A stretch of DNA of 64,000 nucleotides from Schistocerca nitens (Eukaryota > Arthropoda > Insecta > Orthoptera > Acrididae): assembly GCF_023898315.1 (NCBI RefSeq), contig NC_064622.1:350777234-350841233 (forward strand). Direction: 5' to 3'. Of this stretch, positions 23,150-35,651 are shown one piece after another (the stretch's first letter is position 1; each line of letters begins with the position of its first letter). Under the pieces are notes generated by a model, which did no database searches, was not told the origin of the DNA, and saw nothing but the letters and a program-made list of their open reading frames with translations. The position numbers and the translations under genes are program-made.

Positions 23150-24005
23150 CACTACTGGCCATTAAAATTGATACACCACGAAGACGACGTGCTACAGACG
23201 CGAAATTTAACCGACGGGAAGAAGATGCTGTGAAATGCAAATGATTAGCTTTTCAGAGCATTCACACAAGGTTGGCGCCAGTGGCAACACCTACAACGTG
23301 CTGACATGAGGAAAGTTTCCAACTGATTTCTCATACACAAACAGCAGTTGACCGTCGTTGCTTGGTGAAACGTTGTTGTGATGCCTCGTGTAAGGAGGAG
23401 AAATGCGTACCATCATGTTTCTGACTTTGATAAAGGTCGGTTTGTAGCCTATCGCGATTGTGGTTTATCATATCATGACATTCCTGCTTGCGTTGGTTGA
23501 GATCCAATAACTGTAAGCAGAATATGGAATCGGTGGGTTCAGGAGGGTAATACGGACCCCAACGGCCTCATATCACTCGCAGTCGAAATGACAGGCATCT
23601 TATCCGCATGGCTGTAACAGATCGTGCAGCCACATCTCAATCCCTGCGTCAACAGATGGGGACGTTTGCAAGACAACAACCATCTGCACGAACAGTTCGA
23701 CGATGTTTGCAGCAGCATGGATTATCAGCACGGAGACCATGGCTACGGTTACCGTTGACGCTGCATCACAGACAGGAGCGCCTGCGATGGTGTACTCAAT
23801 GACGAACCTGCGTGCACGAATGGCAAAATGTCTTCCCCCCCCCCCCCCCCCCAGATGAATCCAGGTTCTGTTTACAGCATCCGTGTTTGGCGACATCGCA
23901 GTGAACGCGCAGCATGTATTCGTCATTGCCATACTGGCGTATCACCCAGCGTAATGGTATGGTGTGCCATTGGGTACACGTCTCGGTCACCTCTTGTTCG
24001 CATTA
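23150..24005 (+). mobile_element. Tc1-like transposon, 3'-truncated
   Basis: It starts at a TA (23148-23149) with CACTACTGGCCATTAAAATTG, a Tc1-type terminus. The + strand coding relic begins MPRVRRRNAYHHVSDFDKG near 23381 and continues through TVSRIWNRWVQEG, DRAATSQSLRQQMG, ARTVRRCLQQHGLSARRPW and RVWRHRSE to GVSPSVMVWCAIGYTSRSP near 23990. The catalytic region around DESRF is disrupted by an 18 bp C run (about 23835-23852) and a frame change. Similarity stops near 24005, before the second and third catalytic residues and the right terminus. Confidence 0.7.
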
Positions 24006-25757
24006 CACCATTGTTACCATTACACCAACCATCTGAAAACAACTTTCGCATCCCGCAACTACCTTCCCGACCTGGTACAGAAGCAAATAACCAGAGCCAC
24101 TTCCTCATCTTCCCAAACCCAGAACCTCCCACAGAACCACCCCAAAAGTGCCTCACTTGTGACAGGATAGTCTCCGGGTGATCTGTAAACTCTTACAATT
24201 ATCAGAGAACTAACATGCAGCAACAACTTACAAGCACATGTGTCTGGGTTCTGATCAACACAAAAGCTATTTATGTCGATATTTTTGACATTGTATCAAC
24301 ATTTTACATATGTTGCAACTCCTCCTTTTTCCATGTTAACTCTACACAAAAATGATGCTAGTCTATAATCTCTGATTTTGAACTTCCCCATCCCTCTGAT
24401 TATGTGGTGTTTAGAGGTACCATGTAATTAATAGCAACTAATGTGAGTGAGTTCTGTAATAGCAAATTTGCGGGTATGTATTCTCCCTGTATATTAAGCT
24501 CACTACTCCTAATGTTGTCTGTAAAGAAGTGTCCTATAAGTGCACAACTGCTCCTCTCACTAAATCTTGTTGAATATGTTATTTTATAGTTTACGTCTCA
24601 GTCACACGCATTTTTCTATGTGTGTATTTCATTCTACCTTTTTCATCGTCACTTACTTACATCCTGTATGTAAGTCACTTAGTTCTTAAGTTCTGTGCTA
24701 ATTGCGTACTTTGAAGTGTACTTGTTGTTACATCTCTTTTAAACTTGTCTTCATCCTGTTGTATATAGTTGGATAGGTCATTTCCTGTGTATATTCTCTT
24801 CTACTTTGAATGCTTATACTTATTTATAACTATGTACATTCAACAGCCTATGTTAAGTTCACAAATTTAGCTTATTCTATGCTCCTTATGGTTTACTTGC
24901 ACCCATGTGCTCCTTTTCTTAAAACTACATATGCTTAACCTAATGATATGCACTTAAAATTAGTGCTCTTTACGTTATAGTCTGTGACTTGTTAATAAAT
25001 GTCTGTATTCGTTATGTTTGTGTAACTGATTTACGTTATAGTAATCACCTGATAGGTACTCCATTTCATATTGCTTCTGTTTAGTCCAATTGGCTGTGCG
25101 CCGTGGATGCCGATTCGCTTAAATTCTAAACTGGTTTTTGTCAGTGCACAGTGTCTTTACGCATCTTAAAGGTGACACTGAACTCAACTTTGCATACTCA
25201 GCTGTTAGCCACTTCACACATAGTTCTTAATGTGCGCTTCGCTTTAAATGCGGCTGCATGTCTCAGTACACTTCACCACTTATGGTTCTCACTTAAAGCT
25301 CACGCGCTGTGAATTCTTTTTTTCCATTACTCATATTCAAATTTTTTCTCGATGTAGTATAACTACGTTGTGTAACAGTTTTCACTTGTTCAGTATTGTG
25401 TATAGTTGTTTTGGTTCTTGCTGTATATTCAGTGTTTCCTTAAGGAATATCAAAAGGTTTCCTTTGCTTCTATAGATATTTAAGTCTTAAGAAAGTACAA
25501 TATTAAAATACATGGAAAATTTCTGTTCACTAGGTTGCATCTCATTCTTTGCATGTTAAGATAGTAGAAGAAAATTGAACATTCCTTTTTGGCTAAACAG
25601 GATAATAGAAGACGGAGAGGGTACCGGAAATATGAGTATTGTACCCCCTAACTGGAGAGGAACCGAGCGCCAGTCGGTTTATTCGTCAAAGGATGACAAA
25701 CCTCCTACCTTCATGTGTTCTATTGATACAACAGATAAGGAAAGAACGAGACATAAA
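24006..25757. other. Unassigned sequence between Tc1 fragment and gypsy integrase end
   Basis: Positions 24010-24180 have an open frame (ASRNYLPDLVQKQITRATSS) that I associate only vaguely with locust repeats. From 24200 to 25750 the sequence is T-rich and without convincing ORFs. By position it could include the 3' LTR of the adjacent gypsy element, but I found no matching copy on the other side. Confidence 0.4.
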
Positions 25758-26821
25758 TTACCATTTAATAAATTTCCGCAAATCTTTATGTGGATACATG
25801 CCTTTTATTTTACCATTTTTTATATTTCCTATCAAGTTGCGCCCATGATGTGGCTTGTCAACAATGATATATGGACCAACATACAACAATTGCCATTTTT
25901 TATTCAATGGTTTTAACTCTGATGATTTTGGATGAGTTCTTAGTAATACATCCTGTCCAATCTGGAATTCTGTTAAGTTTTTCAATTTCCTACCATAGAT
26001 TCCTTTCCTTAATTGAGCTTGCTCTTCCAATGTTATTAGCACTCGTCGTACTTTCTTATCTAAGGCTATGTCTTTGTGCCCTAATTTAGGTATCAGTTTT
26101 GCCCATTCATCTAGTTCCACCTTTTCAAACTAAGTTCAGCCGATGTGCACCCTGTTGATGTGTGTGGTAGGTGATTTACTATATGCTGAAACAGATCCAG
26201 GTATTCTATCCATTTCTTTTGATTCTGTGGTATATATGTCCGGATAAACCTATTCACAAAAGCACCGTTCGACAGGACTTGCTTCCAGGTGGATGGAACT
26301 AGGATACTAAAATATGATGTATGTTTCGTGATTTCAAAAATGATTTCCATTGGTCACCTGTAAAATTTGATGCGTTATCGGTTAGTACTCACAAGGTTTT
26401 CCAATACGTGGTACGTAGTCTTCCAGAATCCACCTTATAATTGGTCCAGACCTAATTGTTTTGACTGAGTATAGTTGGAGATACTTACTGAAAACATCGT
26501 ACAGGGCTACGTTGTATTTGACCCACCGCCGCAGGCTTGGGGATAAGGTCCTGCGGTGTCAATAGATACAAGATCCCTTTGTTGCTTTGGTATTATTGGG
26601 TGTAGTATGTTGAGATATGTCCTATTCTGATGCTTGACCTTTTGACAAACCGCACAGCGTCTGATAAGGTGCTCTATACGTTGCCTCATATTAGGGAAAT
26701 AACAATACGTAGAAATTTTGGCAGCAAACTTTAGCATTCCATAGTGTCCCCGTGTGCGGTGCGTGTTTTGAATTAAGTTGGCCACATATTCCTGTGGTAT
26801 GCACACACCCCGCTTATCCAT
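25758..26821 (-). pseudogene. gypsy integrase (zinc finger, core remnants, C-terminal domain)
   Basis: The N-terminal HHCC-type finger is visible as HRTRGHYGMLKFAAKI (histidines) and RRCAVCQKVKHQNRT (cysteines). The core follows with LVSIDTAGPYP, where the first catalytic aspartate is D in SIDT, and a broken middle (26350-26111) with LDLFQHIVNHLPHTSTGCT. The tail (26120-25758) has LLRTHPKSS and WQLLYVGPYIIVDKPH, a GPY/F-like module. Stops and shifts fall between these parts. Confidence 0.65.
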
Positions 26822-26890
26822 TCGTCTATCTCTTCTATGAAAGAGGATGGCATTAAGTTAATGTAATACTGCTCTAAATGTTCGTGTGTT

Positions 26891-28134
26891 CTAGACTGTA
26901 AATTTTCTATTACCTTGCTCCATCTCGGGTCTTCTTTCTGCAATCATTGCATGTTTTCGCACATTTCGATCATTTATTAAAAGTACCTTGAAATCTGATG
27001 TTTGTTCTTCTAACTCGTGGAAATTAGTGAGGCCTTGGAGTAGCCGAGATAGCGCATCTGTCAAAACATTCTGTTCCCCTTTTATGTACACTATTTCAAA
27101 ATCAAAGTTTTGGACATACATGCACCACCTCGCTATTCTCTTATGTAACAACTTACACATGAGAAGAAAGGACAAAGCTTGATGATCACAGTAAACTTAA
27201 ATACATTTTCCCCAAAGGTAAGGTTGCAATTTGCGAAACGCCCAAAATACCGCTAATGCTTCTAGCTCAGTTACAGAATATGATTTTTCACGTTCTGTGA
27301 GGGCTTTAGGCAAAACTGATTATATTGACTTCTTCTTTACCATCTTTAGTTATTATTTGAAACAGACACGCACTGAGCCCCTGATAACAAGCATCTATGC
27401 TTAAACAAAAGTCCAACTCCATATCTGGGTGTTTAAGGATAGGTGCATTAATCAGCACCTGCTTAATCTGCTCAAAATCATTTTTGCATTCTTTAGTCCA
27501 CAACCAACTGTGGTTTTTAAGCAGTAAGTTTAATAGTGAACTACTCTTCAGCAATTGTTCTGACAGAAATTTCCTGAAAAAGGAGGCCAGTCCCATAAAA
27601 CCTTTTAATTGTTTCTTTGCGTAGGGTGTTGGGAAATTGTGTATCGTTTCTAGTTTACTGGGGTCAGGTAAAATTCCTACTGGTGAAATGATATGCTCTA
27701 AGAATTTTGTCTTTTCCGATTTCAGACGTTTTAAAGTTAACTGTGACATTGTATTTGTCAAATTTTTGAGAAACCTTTTCCAAAATACTTACATGTTCAT
27801 CCCATGTTTGAGTCACAATTAACAGAACATCAGCATAGAGTGTAATGTGGCTAAGCAGTTCCAGTCCAAGTACTCTGTCTAATGCTGCAATAAATACATC
27901 AGTGCTCATGTTTAATCCGAAAGGTAGCACCCTAAACTGGTAGCTCCTCCCGACATTTATGAAAGCTGTATACTTTCTACTCTCTTCATGTAATAAAATT
28001 TGCCAGTATGAAACCTTCAAATCAAGGGATGTTAAGTACCTAAATTTTAATAACTGCTCTTCTAAATTCTCTGGCCTTGTTCTTATAGGAATGATGATTT
28101 TGTTTATTTCTCTCGCGTCTATCACCAACCGCAC
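26891..28134 (-). pseudogene. gypsy reverse transcriptase and RNase H
   Basis: RT motifs read MRLVIDAREINKI, LTSLDLKVSYWQILLHEES (where LDLK.SYWQ includes the first catalytic aspartate), FRVLPFGLN and LYADVLLIV. The last should be Y.DD, but here the second aspartate is valine. The connection and RNase H follow with PDPSKLETIHNFPTPYAKKQ, GFMGLASFFRKFL and FCLSIDACYQGLSACLF (the catalytic D of RNase H). The tail NFDFEIVYIKGEQNVLTDAL and SRLLQG ends RNase H. Frames change near 27700 and 27200. Confidence 0.75.
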
Positions 28135-28227
28135 TGTTCCGTCAGTTTTACCAACTGCGAGAATCGGACTGCAGTAAGTTGAGTACGATGTCTCAATAAC
28201 CTTCTATCTAATCTTATGCTGTATTTC

Positions 28228-28974
28228 TCATCTTTCTGCCTCTTTCTTTGCCCAAGGAATGCCATATGACATTGTGCAATAGGTTTCATGTGGGTACACT
28301 TCTATTTTATATTTGTATCCCTTAATAACACTGGGGTGTTTACAAAAAATGCTATGATACTTAAAGAGTAATTTTGTCAGTTCACTTTGCTGTTCATCAT
28401 TAAGACAAATGGATTCCTCATCAAGGATCTCCTCACCAGCATCATCAAGTTCCATTTCATTTGCCATTAAGATTTGAGGGTAGATAAGTTTAACATCAGT
28501 GTCAGGTATCTGCCTAGTCTGATTTGTCATTGTAGTTCTTATTACGTCCGCTGCCAGTGTGCGCTCTCCTACTTGAAATTGACGTTCCACACTGCTGATG
28601 TCTATTTTTATCCCATATCTTCTGAACACCTCCATGCCATGCATACAATTCACTACAAGTTTGTCTATCAACAAGAAAGTACACTGCAAAATTACACCAC
28701 ATATGCTAATGGGTAAGCTGGCCTGTAATTTTGTAGCTTTAGATTTACTTCCCATCGCTGTTACGATCTCGCACTTCTCTCCGGGTAGCGTGGGTGCATT
28801 TACTTCCCGCACTATCTCTTTAAACAAGCTGTTTGACATCAGACTTGTTGACGCACCAGTATCTATAACAACTGGTACATCTATGTTTCTCACCTTTACC
28901 TTTATTGTTGCTTGAATAATTTCACTTACTTTGTGTGTTGTTTCTTTCTCTTCAGTGAACAAATCTTCCTTCAC
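28228..28974 (-). pseudogene. gypsy aspartic protease and start of pol
   Basis: A 248-codon open frame carries VRNIDVPVVIDTGASTSLMS, the DTG active site of retroviral-type proteases, then CIKIDISS-like spacing (YGIKIDISS) and a segment leading into RT with EQQSELTKLLFKYHSIFCKH and the YKIEVYPHET pre-RT block. It ends by a stop or frame break before the RT frame begins at 28134. Confidence 0.7.
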
Positions 28975-29129
28975 TTCTGCTTCCTTATCATACGGATATG
29001 CAGTACATGTAAGTTTGTTTCAGTGTCTAGTTCCTCTTTACTATTTATGTACATGTTAGTGTTTATGTCACTAATATTATTACTGTGGCACACTGACAGT
29101 TCATTACCTTCTTCCTCTAGTCATGCTCG

Positions 29130-29525
29130 ATTATTATTTCCTGGGGGGTGGTAAAGGCGTTGTTTCATTTTCTGCCGTCACTTCTACTATGTTCATCGTA
29201 GGTTCTCGTGCTCGCCAATTAGTGTCCCGGTTGTTCCGGTTTGTCTGTAGGGCTGCTGGTTCTCTCTCAGATCTCTGTGTTCCACATTCTGATCCTGATA
29301 ATTTGCACTTCCTTGTCGCCTAGTATCTCTGGAACTTCTCAAGATAATATTTGGGGATGGTTACTAATTTACCCTAACATTTGCAGGTAACTTGTTCTTT
29401 AAGATTTTCAATACATTGACATGAGAAATCGGATTGTTCCAGTAGTGGGTCTTGTTCAGATATGTTTCAAAATAGTTTCTTAGCCCCCCCTCTGAATTTT
29501 GGATGATATGATACTGGGTTAAATA
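29130..29525 (-). pseudogene. gypsy gag, C-terminal half
   Basis: In the - strand frames I read NPVSYHPKFRG, LRNYFETYLNKTHYWNNP and VLKILKNKLPANVRVN, a capsid-like helical segment. A basic, glutamine- and asparagine-rich tail follows (NVEHRDLREPAALQTNRNN) that ends near 29140. A Cys-His nucleocapsid knuckle is not evident. Confidence 0.5.
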
Positions 29526-29570
29526 CCTCTCATCTTAATCTCTACTGCGATAGCTGTTGACCAGCATTTA

Positions 29571-32030
29571 CCCTCAAACAGAGTGGTGACTTCTTAGTAT
29601 CATAAATGGTCTTGTGGGGTCCAAAAGGATACCACTCAATTTTATCCATGAAAATTAATTTACTTCACTTTCATTAGAAATATTTATTTATAAATTCCTT
29701 AATTGCCTATGTTACAACACAAAACTTCAGTTACACAAAAAAAATCTCTTTAAAAATCACAAACGAAAACAAGTTTATGCAACACTACTTAACACTGAAA
29801 TGAAATGCAATATAAAAATTCAAACTAGTTTATTGTATCGGAAATAACACGAAACAGTAATAGATTGCTGTGAGATAAATATATAGTGTTTGAAAAATTA
29901 GCTGCATGTAATGAACATCAATTATGAATTGATACAGAGTTTGCCACAAATCGTCAATAATCACCTGCATTCTCCTCTCCACACTCTTTACAGACAACCA
30001 AACGACAGGTTTGGCAAACTGGGCGACTGCAGCAGGTACAATACTGGTTTGTCTTTTTCTCACTGGCACGTGGACAAAGAGCACGTCGTTTCCTCTTTGA
30101 ATCCAGAGTGGATATTTGTGATTTTGGGAGAGGTTTCTTCAAAAGCCCTGAGATCGTTACTCTTAGTTCTTTTGGTAGTGTGCCATTCATCAGCCTCTCA
30201 TTGAGATAGGGTTCAGTAAGCTGCCTGGCAAGTGTCTTGATGAATTCAAACTGGGAAATAGGTATATACTACTTGCAGGACGTTTGCATTACATACGAGT
30301 TAACTCCGAGTATGTTCAGAATTGCATAAAATACAGCAAGAGGCCATATGCGTGTTCGTCTGCCTGTGCTGCAGGTAGCACACTTCTGGTCAAGAGAGTC
30401 TACGCCACCTTAGGAAATTATTTCTGGTTTTCCTGTTTTTGGATCTGCACTTTTTGAATGATGCATTCTGGAAATCAAAATGACAACTTTTTCTTTTTTA
30501 GGGCCATAAAAAATCAATGTTATGTCATATATGAAGCCATAAAGTGTTGAACCTTCCACACGCCTCTTAGATGGCTGGAATTCGGGTGGGATTTCCTTTT
30601 TGTTGTTTCACAATGTACCAACATAGGTTAACTTTCGTTTTTTCAACTCCGAAACTAATTCAATAGAGCCAAAGTAGTTGTCAGCTGTAATGTTACAGTT
30701 TGTACCGTAAATGGGCTTCGCTAGTCTCGGAACATATTGAGTAGGTTTCTGAAATTTCTTTTCTTCTGGTGTCAAGCCAACGTCATCATTGTCTTTTCCA
30801 GTGTATAAATAGGCATTCAGAAGGTAATTTGTTTGAGCATCAGCTAAAATCATTATTTTCAGCCCACATTTCGCTGGTTTAGTAACCATATAAACCCTAA
30901 ATGCGCATCTCCCATGAGAACCAACCAGCATTTCATCCACATATGCATGTGAACATATGTTGTAAGATGCCTGAGAATTGTGAAGCATTCTATCGAAAAT
31001 CCAAGAAATCGCTGCTGCAGGGTCATTTTTCTTCCTCTCATATCTGCTAGTTATGTCATCAAATCTTAGGCAGTAGAGCAATATCAGCACCCTCTTCATG
31101 GATAGTGTGGCGCGGAAAATATCTCTTCCAGTGCCGTCTGTTAGACTCCAGATTTTCATGATTAGATTTGAAAATGGCACTGAAGTATAATAATCCAAAT
31201 AGTGCCCTAAGTTCATTGACGTTCATGTCCCGTAGATCTGTGCGCTGCTGATCAGAAAATTTTGATCGATATGAAGAAATTTTCACATTGGTGTGACAAT
31301 TTCTTCTAACATATCTCTGGTAAATAAACACACTCACGCTTCCAATGGACTGCATGAGTCTCCCAATCGGCTTGCAGGGCCTTTCAGTGTAGGAACTTTT
31401 ATTATCAAGTTGTGGGCTGGTGTTCTAACATTCCTTTGAGGTTCTAGAGTGGACCACTTATACCTGTTTCTGCCATAGAAACTAGATGATTCCCCTCTAT
31501 GTTTATTCCCCTCTAATTTATCTGATTCACTAGAGAAATGACTTTGTTCTGAAGCAGTTTCATGTTCACTGTTGTAAGAAGGGTCATTTTCATCATCCAG
31601 ATCATTTGCATCACTACCCTCTTCTCCTTCTTCTAGTTCTTGTAGCATTTTTCTCACAAAGTCTGGAAAACTTGGATCGAGCACTAATATATGTGAATGA
31701 GAGCTCGAAGCCATAGTAACACTGAAAATAAATGAAAACACTCACTAAGCCTAAAAATAAAATGACATTTCGTTGAAAAGTAAACTTTTGACGTAGGGCA
31801 AACAGAAACACTTACGGTGTCGTGGGGTCAATAATGGCACCACCCAAACTTTACAGCTGTGCACTGAAAAAGAGAACAACTCGACAATGCTGCTAGTTTG
31901 TCAGGAGGTTCACTATCAACTGCCGAGAAGGTATGTAGAACCGCCAACAATAGAATGACCAACAGAGGAAATGGCACTTGTGTACAGTTCGATTGGTATC
32001 AAAAAGCGACCACACAACTCCGTTTGAGGG
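29571..32030 (-). mobile_element. piggyBac-like transposon inserted in gypsy gag
   Basis: The element starts CCCTCAAACAGAGT at 29571 and ends with the near-complement ACTCCGTTTGAGGG at 32030, so it is 2460 bp, the usual size of piggyBac elements. The gypsy gag frame is continuous across it. Immediate flanks are TTTA on the left and TTTG on the right, instead of the canonical TTAA. The transposase inside is on the - strand and broken. Confidence 0.75.
29954..31741 (-). pseudogene. piggyBac transposase, frameshifted
   Basis: An acidic N terminus (LEEGEEGSDANDLDDENDPS) is followed by the DDE_Tnp_1_7 core: MNVNELRALFGLLYFSAIFK, then AYVDEMLVGSHGRC with the first catalytic aspartate, CGLKIMILADAQTNYLLNAY, and NITADNYFGSIELVSELKKR with the second aspartate. 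After breaks near 30600-30200, WPLAVFYAILNILGVNSYV is seen, and the last frame ends with a Cys-rich finger (YCTCCSRPVCQTCRLVVCKE). At least three frame changes make it non-functional. Confidence 0.75.
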
Positions 32031-32034
32031 TTTG

Positions 32035-33395
32035 TCTAAAAACACATTCTCAAATTGATCATATGTCTCTCAGAGTTTCGACATCTCTGTAGCCCACAAA
32101 AGAGCATCGCCTTCTGTGTCCTTCTGTGTGTCCTACCACATATTTGATCTTTTGAGCTTCTGTCCAAGTCCTGGGCAGTACATTCCTAAAGGCTCGGACA
32201 AAAACTACTGGGTGCGCTTGCTTTGTTTAATTTGAAAATACAGGAAACTGTCGATGTTTTATTAAACTCTCGTCCATTAACAATGCTGTCCAGCAGGACA
32301 GCGATGATATTACCATAGTTTGTTAACTATTTCATCCATTAACCTTTGTTCTACCTGTTCCATATCATGTTCTACGCGTTTTAATATTTCTTCTTCTGTG
32401 TCCCCCATTACCTCCTTTACTGCTTCCACGTAAGTACACTGTTCGCTTATGCATTTTTCCACAAATGTTGTGTTTTCATCTTTTGTATTACCCTTTACTG
32501 TTTATAAAGTTGCACAACGTTTGAGTTGAATCTCTTATGCTCTAACTTAAGTAACCCTATCTCCATTGTGGTTCTCTACATTTTCTGGTAAGTCGTCACA
32601 GAAAGAATGCAACTTCGCTACTTCGGATTGTACATTATCTATGTTGACCTGCATATTCTTTTGCATTACTTGTAAATTATCCTGAGTTTCTCTGATTCCA
32701 GATAGCTCCTGTCCATATGTGCGTGTTAGTGTTTCAAATTTTCCTTCCACTATGCCTTTTAATTTCTCACTCATATCGTGAACTAAAGTTTGTACTTGTT
32801 CGTTAATTTTCCTATCCATTCCATGGAGATTTGTGAAATCTGCTGTGTGAACTTCGTATCCAGATTATTGAGTTCTGTGTGCAAATTTTTTACCTAGCCT
32901 GAAATATATGTCATGTTTGTATTTACCTTCCTGATCTTGGACTATACTGTGCTCATGTCTATTTGTACTGTTTCTAACTTCGACATTTTGATTGCGTTAA
33001 TGTCTGCTTTTATTGCGTTCATGTTTGCTTTTATTGCGTGTATGTTTGTTTGTATTGTTTCTGGTAAAGCTCGAAATAAGGTTTGCGTATATTCCCTGGT
33101 GACATCTGGCCTACGCCTGTCAGCATCTGTGTCTGTACTGTGCATACTACTTTAACTTAAAATATTCCTTTGCCTTGAGGTGTCATTAATTTCGTCTACT
33201 GTAATCAACATATTGCTTATAATGAAATGTTCGGTATCCCCGGTGTCGAATGCAACAATGGAATGTCACGTCCACATTCAAATAATCACTGCTTGATGGT
33301 TCCAAACTACTCATTGTTACGTTTTGCAAATGCAAGTCTGCTACACTGACATTTTGTGTTTGAAATGACATTTCCTTATTGTTTTGTCCATCCAT
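32035..33395 (-). pseudogene. gypsy gag, N-terminal half with coiled coils
   Basis: Fragments at 33395-33186, 33145-32942 and 32819-32547 encode a charged heptad-rich protein (KANMNAIKADINAIKMS; GIRETQDNLQVMQKNMQVN), likely coiled coil. Around 32150-32035 it reads WTEAQKIKYVVGHTEG and then DQFENVFLDK, where the piggyBac element interrupts it. The interrupted frame is taken up again at about 29570. Confidence 0.5.
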
Positions 33396-33470
33396 TATAG
33401 AAATCTGTTCTTCTCTGCAGTTACCAAAATTAATATTTTCTCTGTTTGAATTTTACTTCCGCTCTATTTC

Positions 33471-35333
33471 TCGCACGACAGAATGCATATACAACTATTT
33501 GTAACTGTAATCTCAATTGTTGTTCACTCAATATGCTTTTCGTACTGATAAAGAAATGTCATTCTCTCTACTTGATTGCAGTTGCGTTAACCTCTGAAGC
33601 TTTAAGTTCTGCATTTTAGGAAATAGCAGGGTATATACGAGGAGAAGGAAAAGAAATTCCAGGATTTCTCAGTTAAAAATACACTTTCTCCCGGATGAAA
33701 ACATACTTTTCCCTTTTAACTGACAGTATATTTTCTCTCGGAAGTGTATAACTTATCAGTCCTTTGAATGATTATGGTTTTATACACGGGCATAGAATTT
33801 CCCGGCGCTTTAGAAAATTAAACACAGGGGAAAAAATGCATTTTGGAAAGATCTTTGATGTGCAACAACATGTACGCTGCATATTTTCGTATTACGAAAG
33901 TATACATTCGAATTCCACTAAACACTGCATGTTACTTTCCGAAGCACTGAAATCGAGATTGCAATGCGCTTTTGTAAGCCAGTCATAGCTCATGTCACAT
34001 GATCTCGCCAGCCGATGACAGCAGATATTCAGAGCTTAGGACATGTGATGGAGTCAGCCAATAGCAATGTCAATCTTAAGTAGCGCAAACACACAAACAG
34101 AAAAAGTTAAGGGTTTAAATTAATATATATAGTGTTGCTACATGAAGCGCAAAGCTTTCACATATAATATTGGTCTATTAGATTAATACACTGCAAGAGA
34201 AGCAAAGCTTTCACATCTAATGTGGGTCTTTTATGCACGTATTACAATTTAAGATATATCACACAAATGTGCCAGTAAAATTTTTAATAACGACATAAAG
34301 GTCTGATCTTCTGGGCTTGAAATTCATCTAAATGGCTCGTCATCAAACAGTTGATTTTTAAATGAGAGTCAAACGCTCTGTGATTTAAGAAATTCATTGT
34401 ATATTCTCGCACATAGTTCCGGTGTAACTGCCAGAATGGTACTTGGATGGTAACGGTTTTCAAACCACCATTCGGAATATTTTCCCATGACCTGTTAGAA
34501 ATAAGTTCGTTTCTGCAGTTGCCAGAGGGCGCCAGATGACAGGCGTCACGGCACTTGTGCAGGTACGATGTCGTAGGGAGCCCGTATGTTCGTACGTGTA
34601 AAACATTAAAAGATCTTACATTATGTCATAAAAGAAACAAGACATCAGAGGATACTCCAAGAGCATCGGCATTTCGTGACCCATATTACAATGTGCACAT
34701 TTAAAGTGCACATTCATATGTCCACGACAAGTAGGCCACGACCTGATATTGAGCTTTTCAACGCGGTTTTCAGGATGTAAATTTTCTTGGAGTACCAGTA
34801 CTGTTATCTCATGTTTGGTTCTTAATTATGGCATAATGCCATACATGCTAGAAGTTGAAAACGTGCACTTGAAATGCAACGAACAGTGTGTGGAATTAAA
34901 CACTTCGTTTCAAATATATTGTCTGCCTCAGCGGAAAAGATTAATAAAAGAAAATTTCTTTAGAAAACTGACAAAAATAACTTCATTGTTCTGCAAGGAA
35001 ATTAATGCTTGGCTGTCACAAAGGTGGAAATAAAATTATCTGTAACTAATAACACATTTAAGCCTTCCATAATTATGTGAATGTATTTTAATTCACATCA
35101 TAGCTCCCAGCCACAGAAATCTGTTTTGTTTTCATTTGACGTGAGAGCAGTAAATGAAGAGGAAACAGCAAAATCGCTAAATGTAAACACGGATCACGTG
35201 GAGACTACCCACTTCCCCACTGTAACTCAGACTGCTCTGCGCATCAGCCCCGGATCTACGATATTTCCGAACCGGGGCAATAACCCGCCACTCCCTCGAG
35301 AGTTTGTGGTAGGATGTCAACAATTTTAAAAAA
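33471..35333. other. Unassigned sequence left of the large palindrome
   Basis: A CAGGG start at 33628 followed by a CCCGG-containing, TTTTCTCCCGGA-type sequence could be the left end of an hAT-like element, but no right end was found. The stretch 34080-35330 includes a repeated motif (AGCGCAAAGCTTTCACAT at 34147 and a close copy at 34202). No convincing gene is present. Confidence 0.35.
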
Positions 35334-35651
35334 TCTTTTAATGAAGAGGAGCATATTCGCCTCTTTTTGCACTCCGATAGGAGCGTTTTACACTGGTACT
35401 AGTATGAATAGCATTTCAAAATTTGGAATCTCGTGACGTATATCCCACACAGTATAAAACAGAAGTAATATCTGGCATTCCTCGAGGAAGCGTTACAGGC
35501 CTTCTGCTGCCCCTGATCTATAAAAAAGGATTTAGGAGAAAATCTGATCAACACTCTTATATTGTTTGCAGATAATGCTGGCATTTAGGGTCTAGTTAAG
35601 TCATCAGATGATCAAAACCAACTGCAAAATGATTTAAGCAAGATACATATA

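Larger units (their letters stand above)
25758..33470 (-). mobile_element. Degenerate Ty3/gypsy retrotransposon, gag-pol on the minus strand
   Basis: Running 5' to 3' on the - strand, the order is gag (33395-32035 and 29525-29130), aspartic protease (28974-28228), RT (28134-27664), RNase H (27761-26891) and integrase (26821-25758). This gene order defines Ty3/gypsy. A piggyBac element splits gag. Frameshifts separate most domains and the RT active site is damaged. I could not identify the LTRs, the primer-binding site or an env gene. Confidence 0.75.
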
